Positions 44,900-49,112 of a stretch of 49,112 nucleotides of DNA are shown one piece after another. Under the pieces are notes generated by a model. It was not told where the DNA came from. It saw only the letters and a list, made by a program, of their open reading frames with translations, and searched no databases. How positions within the stretch are numbered: the first letter of the stretch is position 1; each line of letters starts with the position of its first letter. Both the position numbers and the translations under genes were made by a program. Source of the DNA: Minisyncoccota bacterium (lineage in GTDB: Bacteria > Patescibacteriota > Minisyncoccia > JAHIHE01 > JAGLIN01); NCBI GenBank assembly GCA_028691985.1, contig JAQUYG010000006.1:7824-56935 (forward strand), read 5' to 3'.

Positions 44900-44963
44900 A
44901 TCATTTTTATTAGTGTTTTTTGAAATATGGAGAATCGAATGAATTTTAAGGCAAGAGTTAAAA

Positions 44964-45569
44964 TTATAGATTATCCTTTTTCAAAATTACTTCTACCCAC
45001 ACTTGCCCCATTGAATTTCTTAATTCATTTTTTATAATCTCGAAACCACCAGCCAAGCTCGCAATGTCTTCTTCCGAATATAAATAATAAGTTCTTACTC
45101 CAAATTCATCTTTTTTTGTAATTTCGGTATATGTATCAGCATATTTCATTGATAGTCGGATAATACCGTTGTTGTTTAGGGCCGTTAGGGCTTCGGATAG
45201 AATGTTTTTCAATACTTTTTTCGGAGCATGGATCAAAGAAGCGAATGCGAAAACAACATCCAACTTTTCGGGAAAAATATAGTTCTCGATATCGGCAATC
45301 TGAAAATTGGCCGTCGGCACTTTTTGATGTGCCAGTTCTATCATTTTCGCTGAGATATCTATGCCGAGATAGTCGTCAGTGTGTTTAATGATTTCTTTTG
45401 CATCCCTGCCGTTGCAGCAGCCTATTTCTAGTACGCGCGGATTCTTTTTCTGCACCAAGTCAAAGATTTCTTGGATATCATCCACTCGCGCCCCCAGCCC
45501 GTAAAATTTCTCCGCCAAAGATTCGGCGCTGTCACTATAAGTATTAATGGTTTGTGTTTTTTTGTTCAT
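44964..45569 (-). CDS. SAM-dependent methyltransferase (class I)
   Basis: 201 residues from ATG 45569, which overlaps the stop of the upstream gene (ATGA), so the two are translationally coupled; a longer frame to 45620 would run through that gene and is unlikely. Motif I is VLEIGCCNGRDAKEI (the third Gly of the GxGxG form is replaced), followed by DYLGIDISAKMIELA, motif II-like FQIADIENYIFPEKLDVVFAFASL and a post-motif LNNNGIIRLSMKY. The substrate is unknown. It is the last gene of a three-gene minus-strand operon. Confidence 0.88.
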   Translation of the reverse strand: MNKKTQTINTYSDSAESLAEKFYGLGARVDDIQEIFDLVQKKNPRVLEIGCCNGRDAKEIIKHTDDYLGIDISAKMIELAHQKVPTANFQIADIENYIFPEKLDVVFAFASLIHAPKKVLKNILSEALTALNNNGIIRLSMKYADTYTEITKKDEFGVRTYYLYSEEDIASLAGGFEIIKNELRNSMGQVWVEVILKKDNL

Positions 45570-46309
45570 ATACTGAAATTGAAGCTTGTTTGAATCGGGA
45601 GGTGGTCTGAGTAGGGACACTCAAGAATTTCTGAATCAACGATGTTAATATCTTTGGAGTTGTAAATATAATCTAATCGTCGGTTGAGTTTATTTTCACA
45701 AAAACCCTCGTATTTGAAAGGTTTGGTTGTCCAGGAATTTTGGCTGTAAGCCGGTTCGGAGTGTGATAGGATTTTTTCTAGCTGGGAAACTGTGTATGAA
45801 TCTGGGAGCGAATTCAAATCTCCTGCGAATATATAGCGGCCTTTTCTTTTTTTCAGAATATCTAATAAAGTATCAATTTCGTTTTTTTTCTGGTCAGTAA
45901 TCATAAAATGATCGGAGTATGATAGATGAGTCGTGCCAACTGTTAACTTTTTATCATTAATTCTTACCATGATTTCTATATATACTCGACCCTCATGTGA
46001 GTGATCCGGGGGATTGTGCTTGGGGCTCTGCACATAAAAGTAATTAGAACTGATTATCGGATAGCGGGAAAAAATTGCATTGCCCTGAGCTTCTTTATCT
46101 GGGCGATTGCTCCAAGTGTCGCCGTCATGATAATAATATTCAAAACCTAACTCTTCAGCAATATATTTTGCAACATCAAGCCTTATCCGCGAGTCTTTTA
46201 TAATCTCCTGGGTGCAGATAATGTCGGCATCAGTTGTTTTTAGAAAGCTGGCAATGTTTTCTGGCTTTTCTTTATACTAAACATTCCATTGTATCAGTTT
46301 GATGGGCAT
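45566..46309 (-). pseudogene. Endonuclease/exonuclease/phosphatase-family gene with in-frame amber codon
   Basis: The full frame from ATG 46309 encodes 247 positions: MPIKLIQWNV, then TAG (46279-46277), then YKEKPENIASFLKTTDADII. Everything else of the EEP fold is intact: catalytic E in CTQEI, HDGDTW and AIFSRYP, GRVYIEI, TTHLSYSD, FAGDLNSLPDS, DYIY and YSDHLPI. In family members the position after N-V is often Trp (QWNVW), so a single TGG-to-TAG change explains it. A shorter product starting downstream would lack the first strand and probably the catalytic Glu. Likely a recent nonsense mutation, or a sequence error. 12 bases after the transporter gene. Confidence 0.8.
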
Positions 46310-46321
46310 ATTTTTTTATAA

Positions 46322-47182
46322 TCAATTTCCGATATTAATCATAACTAAGGCAGCGGTTGATAGCGCTCCTGCTAAGTATATTTGTTGAGAGAGAACAAGC
46401 TCTTTCTTTTTGATGTCGTAAACAGCGTAAATCAGCAAGCTTATAACTGATAACAAGATTATGATCGTTAAGGGCAGTTCCTTGAATAGAAAAGCTTCTG
46501 TAATAGTAAAAATAAAAATCAGCAAACCGAAGTCCGTGATATCTTTGCGGTTATAGAGATGCGATGAATAATCTTTTCTTAAATGTTTGTAGGCGAAAAA
46601 GGAAAATGATATGTAGACTACCAACTGAGAAATAATGCCGTGTATTACCGGGTTGGGTTGGATGGGTAGTGTGTATTTATAGATCGAATACAGGGATATG
46701 CCGAGAATACTCAGGATTAATATTATTGACAATATCAATAAAATATTCATGTCATTGGTCTTTTTATTTTTCGATAATAAGATTCCAGAAATGAATAAGA
46801 AAAATATTCCCGTCAGCATATAGAGGCTGAAATCTGTCTTGAAAAAAATGGAATCGACGGCGACGGCCAGCGCGGTAGAAAACCCTAGTTTATATATGGT
46901 CATTTCGGATAATGCTTGGAACTTCATAAGAAAAATCGAACCGAGATTGGTCACAATTACGATCGCCGACCATAAAATTATATAGAGAAAATATTCACTG
47001 GAATAAACGATGTCGAACTTATAGCTGAGTGCGATCAACGAAGTCAGCCATAGTGGAATGCCGAAACAGAACAATCCCAAGGCGCTTACTGGATGGAGCC
47101 CGTTGGTCCTAAGGCGTTTCCATTTGATTGTAATGATTGCTCCGGACAGGGTATTTATCAGTGCAAGGAGGATGATGTACAT
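46322..47182 (-). CDS. DMT/EamA-like multispan membrane transporter
   Basis: 286 residues with about nine to ten membrane spans. The start IILLALINTLSGAIITIKWK and the two-half layout with a repeat of about five spans fit the drug/metabolite transporter (EamA) fold. A mid-protein linker (SKNKKTNDMN, about residue 138) separates the halves. No substrate signature is known to me. It leads the operon with the interrupted EEP gene and the methyltransferase, and has its own promoter between it and the tRNA-Asp terminator. Confidence 0.75.
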   Translation of the reverse strand: MYIILLALINTLSGAIITIKWKRLRTNGLHPVSALGLFCFGIPLWLTSLIALSYKFDIVYSSEYFLYIILWSAIVIVTNLGSIFLMKFQALSEMTIYKLGFSTALAVAVDSIFFKTDFSLYMLTGIFFLFISGILLSKNKKTNDMNILLILSIILILSILGISLYSIYKYTLPIQPNPVIHGIISQLVVYISFSFFAYKHLRKDYSSHLYNRKDITDFGLLIFIFTITEAFLFKELPLTIIILLSVISLLIYAVYDIKKKELVLSQQIYLAGALSTAALVMINIGN

Positions 47183-47236
47183 TTTGAGCTGCTATTAGGA
47201 AATTATAACCCTTTTGTTTTTTATGTTCTATGTCCC

Positions 47237-47266
47237 ATTATACCCTGTTTTTGTAAAATAATACAA
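47237..47266 (-). promoter_or_regulatory. Promoter of the transporter operon
   Basis: On the minus strand TTGTAT (47266-47261), 18 bases, TATAAT (47242-47237). A second TATAAT-like box lies nearer to the start. Confidence 0.55.
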
Positions 47267-47296
47267 AAAATCATTCTTCTGCGAGAATGATTTTTT
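47265..47296 (-). terminator. Terminator of tRNA-Asp
   Basis: ATCATTCT, 6-base loop, AGAATGAT with T-run on the minus side; it begins right after the encoded CCA. Confidence 0.85.
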
Positions 47297-47298
47297 AT

Positions 47299-47375
47299 TG
47301 GCGGGGACGGTGGGGCTCGAACCCATGACCTTCTGCGTGACAAGCAGACGCTCTAACCAACTGAGCTACGCCCCC
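47299..47375 (-). tRNA. tRNA-Asp (GTC), CCA encoded
   Basis: Full cloverleaf on the minus strand: acceptor GGGGGCG with CGTCCCC, D-arm GCTC...GAGC, anticodon arm TCTGC-TTGTCAC-GCAGA (GTC), T-loop TTCGAGC, discriminator G and CCA (47301-47299). Confidence 0.95.
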
Positions 47376-47451
47376 AATGAATTCGACTTTTAAATAATAG
47401 CAATTCTGCGAGAAATGTCAACAAGGGGCGCAATGTCGTTTTTTTGGTGGA

Positions 47452-47539
47452 GTAGCGGGATTTATCCCGCGCAGGCTGCCTCATAAGAACAAGAGCGTAC
47501 TGTCGGTTTGGGGTAACAATGCAGATTAAAACCTGCTAC
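47452..47539. repeat. Inverted pair of GTAG-headed palindromes (REP/BIME-like)
   Basis: On the plus strand GTAG is followed by the palindrome GCGGGAT-TT-ATCCCGC (47455-47470). On the minus strand, from 47539, GTAG is followed by GCAGGTTTTAATCTGC (47536-47521). GTAG before a short hairpin, in inverted pairs, is the layout of REP elements moved by RAYT (Y1-type) transposases. No such transposase gene lies in the window. Confidence 0.6.
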
Positions 47540-47549
47540 TTCAAATATA

Positions 47550-48098
47550 TCATTTTGCCATCTTGTAGACCCAAGAAAGGGGATTGGTTTCAGACAGGGC
47601 CCGTGCTACTTCTTTGGCAGTTTTGCTTTGAAGGCCTTTTGCGCTGTTTTCGTTCCAGAGTTTTTTATCAGCTTCGGTCTTGATTGTTGCAGACTGGACT
47701 AATATTTGGTCCAACAGATCCGCGTCTTTGGCGATAATTGCTTCTTTAGTTTCGTGTGCCTCATATTCTTCTATAATTTTCATAATTTCCTCGGCAATCG
47801 GCGTATCGGAAACTTGGTCTTGCAGAGCTTTTTCCTCATCGGCTTTTACATAAAATTTGTGTATGAAGTTAGCATCACCTAAGCGCGCTTCGGCAAGGTC
47901 GTGAAAAAGACACATCTTCAAGATTTTATTTTCGTCGGCATTTTCTTCTTTAGCCAAAATCATCCCGATGATTGCCACTTCAAAAGAGTGGGAGGCGATC
48001 GTGTCAGTTGCCTCTGGAAGAATTTGGCTTTGCATTCTGCGCATATTGCGCAAGGTGCCGACCTCGAAAAGGAAATTGGCAACCTTGTTTTGATCCAT
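47550..48098 (-). CDS. HD-domain phosphohydrolase (YfbR-like)
   Basis: 182 residues, single HD domain. Metal ligands H37 (SHSFEVA), H66-D67 and D125 (KDADLLDQ) are present, with the sub-family pattern HDLAEARLGD seen in YfbR-type 5'-deoxynucleotidases and related HD hydrolases. It is likely to hydrolyse nucleoside monophosphates in the cytoplasm. It starts 15 bases after the CCA of a tRNA gene on the same strand, so it may be transcribed together with tRNA-Met/Ile2. Confidence 0.9.
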   Translation of the reverse strand: MDQNKVANFLFEVGTLRNMRRMQSQILPEATDTIASHSFEVAIIGMILAKEENADENKILKMCLFHDLAEARLGDANFIHKFYVKADEEKALQDQVSDTPIAEEIMKIIEEYEAHETKEAIIAKDADLLDQILVQSATIKTEADKKLWNENSAKGLQSKTAKEVARALSETNPLSWVYKMAK

Positions 48099-48112
48099 GG
48101 TTGTTTTTTAGT

Positions 48113-48189
48113 TGGTGTCAGGGGAGGGAGTTGAACCCTCGATCTTAGGTTTATGAGTCCTATGCTCTAACCAACTGAGCTACCCTGAC
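48113..48189 (-). tRNA. tRNA with CAT anticodon (elongator Met or Ile2), CCA encoded
   Basis: Acceptor GTCAGGG/CCCTGAC is perfect; anticodon arm TAGGA-CTCATAA-ACCTA has an A-A mismatch next to the loop; T-loop TTCAACT; discriminator A and CCA (48115-48113). The CAT anticodon fits elongator tRNA-Met or lysidine-modified tRNA-Ile2; it is not the initiator, which is the next gene. Confidence 0.88.
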
Positions 48190-48374
48190 TTGTTGTGTTT
48201 TTTACATAAAGCAATAAAACACTTCTTAATAGTAATATAAAAAAATGAAAAAGTCCAGAGTGCCTGTATCTAAGATGTCGATGTTAAAATAGCATATACT
48301 ACTTTTGATTAATGATAATTCCAAAATCCGAAAAATACGCCTTATATATTCGCTGCCTCGTGTGGGGTGGTATT

Positions 48375-48393
48375 GCGGACTGAGGTCTGCTAT
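48375..48393 (-). repeat. Single REP-like palindrome
   Basis: On the minus strand ATAG followed by GCAGAC-CTCA-GTCCGC (one wobble pair). Similar in form to the GTAG-headed palindromes at 47452-47539. Confidence 0.4.
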
Positions 48394-48414
48394 TCCGTGT
48401 ATAAATATATAAAC

Positions 48415-48444
48415 AAGAATCCCAGCCGTAAAGCTGGAATTCTT
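48415..48444 (-). terminator. Probable terminator of tRNA-fMet
   Basis: AAGAAT-x-CCAGC, 6-base loop, GCTGG-x-ATTCTT. Long stem with one mismatch, weak T-run. Confidence 0.5.
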
Positions 48445-48457
48445 ATTTTAAGTCTTG

Positions 48458-48529
48458 TTGCGGGGGAGGGATTCGAACCCCCGTCCTCGAGGTTATGGGC
48501 CTCGCGAGCTGCCACTGCTCTACCCCGCG
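48458..48529 (-). tRNA. Initiator tRNA-fMet (CAT)
   Basis: The C1:A72 mismatch of initiators is present (CGCGGGG against CCCCGCA), with A11:T24 in the D stem and the D-arm GAGCAGTGGCAGCTC. The anticodon arm is CGAGG-CCCATAA-CCTCG: position 33 is C, not the near-universal T, and the three-GC initiator stem is reduced to two GC pairs plus A29:T41. No CCA is encoded (A73 is followed by CAA). Confidence 0.9.
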
Positions 48530-48531
48530 AT

Positions 48532-48554
48532 AAAAATATCCTTTTATAAGGATA
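48532..48554 (-). terminator. Hairpin terminator upstream of tRNA-fMet
   Basis: TATCCTT-ATAA-AAGGATA followed by TTTTTA on the minus strand. It would stop transcripts coming from the tRNA-Asn side. Confidence 0.65.
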
Positions 48555-48601
48555 GGTTGATTATATATTAGAAAAAGAAAGAAGGCAAGAGGGGGGGGTA
48601 T

Positions 48602-48645
48602 GAAAAAGAACATGCGAATCCCTTATTTTGGAATATTGCATGTTC
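48602..48645 (-). terminator. Terminator of tRNA-Asn
   Basis: GAACATGC and GCATGTTC, eight perfect pairs around a 22-base loop, then TTTTTC on the minus strand. Confidence 0.7.
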
Positions 48646-48649
48646 CATA

Positions 48650-48723
48650 CACCGCTGACGGGACTCGAACCCGCGTTTTCTGGATTAACAGTCCAGCGCT
48701 AGTCCTCTCTTGGCTACAGCGGT
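48650..48723 (-). tRNA. tRNA-Asn (GTT)
   Basis: Acceptor ACCGCTG/CAGCGGT is perfect; anticodon arm CTGGA-CTGTTAA-TCCAG; T arm GCGGG-TTCGAGT-CCCGT; D stem with one mismatch; discriminator G. No CCA is encoded (TAT follows). Confidence 0.92.
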
Positions 48724-48854
48724 ATTTTGTCCGGTTGATTATTGAAATAGATACAGTGGGATTCTAATTTATAATCTCCGAGATATCAAGCTGGGGACTT
48801 ATCCTTCTTAATCAGGTATCCTGTTTCGGTTGAATATTGCTTTTTTGCGAGAAA

Positions 48855-48927
48855 TAGACCTGTGGGGATTTAAACCCTGGCGCACCGATTGTCAGTCAGC
48901 CACTCTATCAAGCTGAGCTACAGCCCC
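48855..48927 (-). tRNA. Degenerate tRNA-Val (GAC)
   Basis: GGGGCTGTAGCTCAGC and the loop CTGACAA identify tRNA-Val(GAC). The acceptor (GGGGCTG with CAGGTCT) has one mismatch and two wobbles, the T stem has two mismatches, the T loop reads TTTAAAT instead of TTCRAAT, and the D loop lacks the GG pair. No CCA. Either a tRNA pseudogene or low-quality sequence near the end. Confidence 0.55.
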
Positions 48928-48956
48928 CCCTTTTTTTATTTTTTTAAAAAATATGA

Positions 48957-49089
48957 ATACCCAGACCGAGATTTTAACCCGGGTCGTACTTCCCCTTTGA
49001 GAGAATATTATATCTATAATATCCGATTTTTCCCTAGGGCTATTAGGATAAACCGCAACTCTATCCAGGCCTTTTATTTTTAATAGGGT
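48957..49089 (-). other. tRNA-like remnant, possibly tRNA-Arg (CCT) with an inserted palindrome
   Basis: On the minus strand GGATAGAGTTGCGGTTT-ATCCTAA resembles the D and anticodon arms of tRNA-Arg(CCT); about 70 bases on, CCGGG-TTAAAAT-CTCGG is a fully paired T-arm, followed by TCTGGGT. Between them lies the perfect AT palindrome ATATTATA/TATAATAT (around 49004-49022). The two ends pair only over ACCC/GGGT. It cannot be a standard tRNA as it stands. Confidence 0.3.
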
Positions 49090-49112
49090 TCTATTCTGCA
49101 TAAAGATTAAAT

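Noticed and set aside
48367-48549. 60-codon open frame at the tRNA cluster
   Set aside because: It is a translation across tRNA-fMet and a hairpin (EGFEPPSSRLWASRAA is the usual antisense-tRNA peptide).

Overview
The window looks like a chromosomal segment of a Patescibacteria/CPR-type bacterium (Parcubacteria or Moranbacteria-like is my best guess, from gene content and order, not from a marker gene). Reasons: moderately AT-rich DNA, short leaders and few strong Shine-Dalgarno sites, many small single-membrane-span proteins without recognisable families, and a monoderm-type type IV pilus set with no secretin. TGA is used as a normal stop (genes ending at 3995, 25918 and 45566), so the code is the standard bacterial one, not the UGA=Gly code of Gracilibacteria/Absconditabacteria.

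Layout. 1-6.2 kb: a PH-like membrane protein, NAD(P)H-hydrate dehydratase, an exported Kre9/KNH-type protein, a one-span protein and recG. 6.2-8.26 kb: a decayed stretch with a terminator, a dispersed repeat, two broken genes on the plus strand and a tiny promoter-to-terminator unit on the minus strand. 8.26-18.4 kb: valS, a small heat-shock protein, then pilM, pilB, a lone receiver-domain protein, pilT, three pilins and pilD. 18.6-23.3 kb: ligA, gatC, gatA and a one-span protein. 23.4-38.8 kb: the second half of the pilus locus: pilN, pilO, three small membrane proteins (two of them Cys-rich tandem paralogues), a 625-residue and a 2309-residue exported protein, pilC and four minor-pilin-like proteins, closed by a strong terminator at 38.9 kb.

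38.9-48.1 kb holds short units on alternating strands: a two-gene surface-protein pair, an AT-rich gap with two DnaA-box-like sites, a small membrane protein, an SDR oxidoreductase, an APH-type kinase, a cold-shock protein with its own promoter and long leader, a possible PD-(D/E)XK nuclease, an operon of a DMT-like transporter, a nonsense-interrupted endonuclease/exonuclease/phosphatase and a methyltransferase, and an HD phosphohydrolase. From 47.3 kb to the end there is a minus-strand tRNA cluster (Asp, Met/Ile2, fMet, Asn, a degenerate Val, and a tRNA-like remnant) with hairpin terminators and GTAG-headed palindromes between the genes.

How the genes work together. PilB and PilT would extend and retract a fibre built on PilC with PilM/N/O as the inner platform; PilD processes the pilins; the three Cys-rich pilins are candidate major subunits. 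The 2309-residue protein (VWA, PA14, two LamG-type domains, Cys-rich modules) sits where PilY1-type tip adhesins occur and shares a C-terminal module with its 625-residue neighbour. I consider this pair, with the two Cys-rich membrane paralogues, the most promising under-described part of the window.
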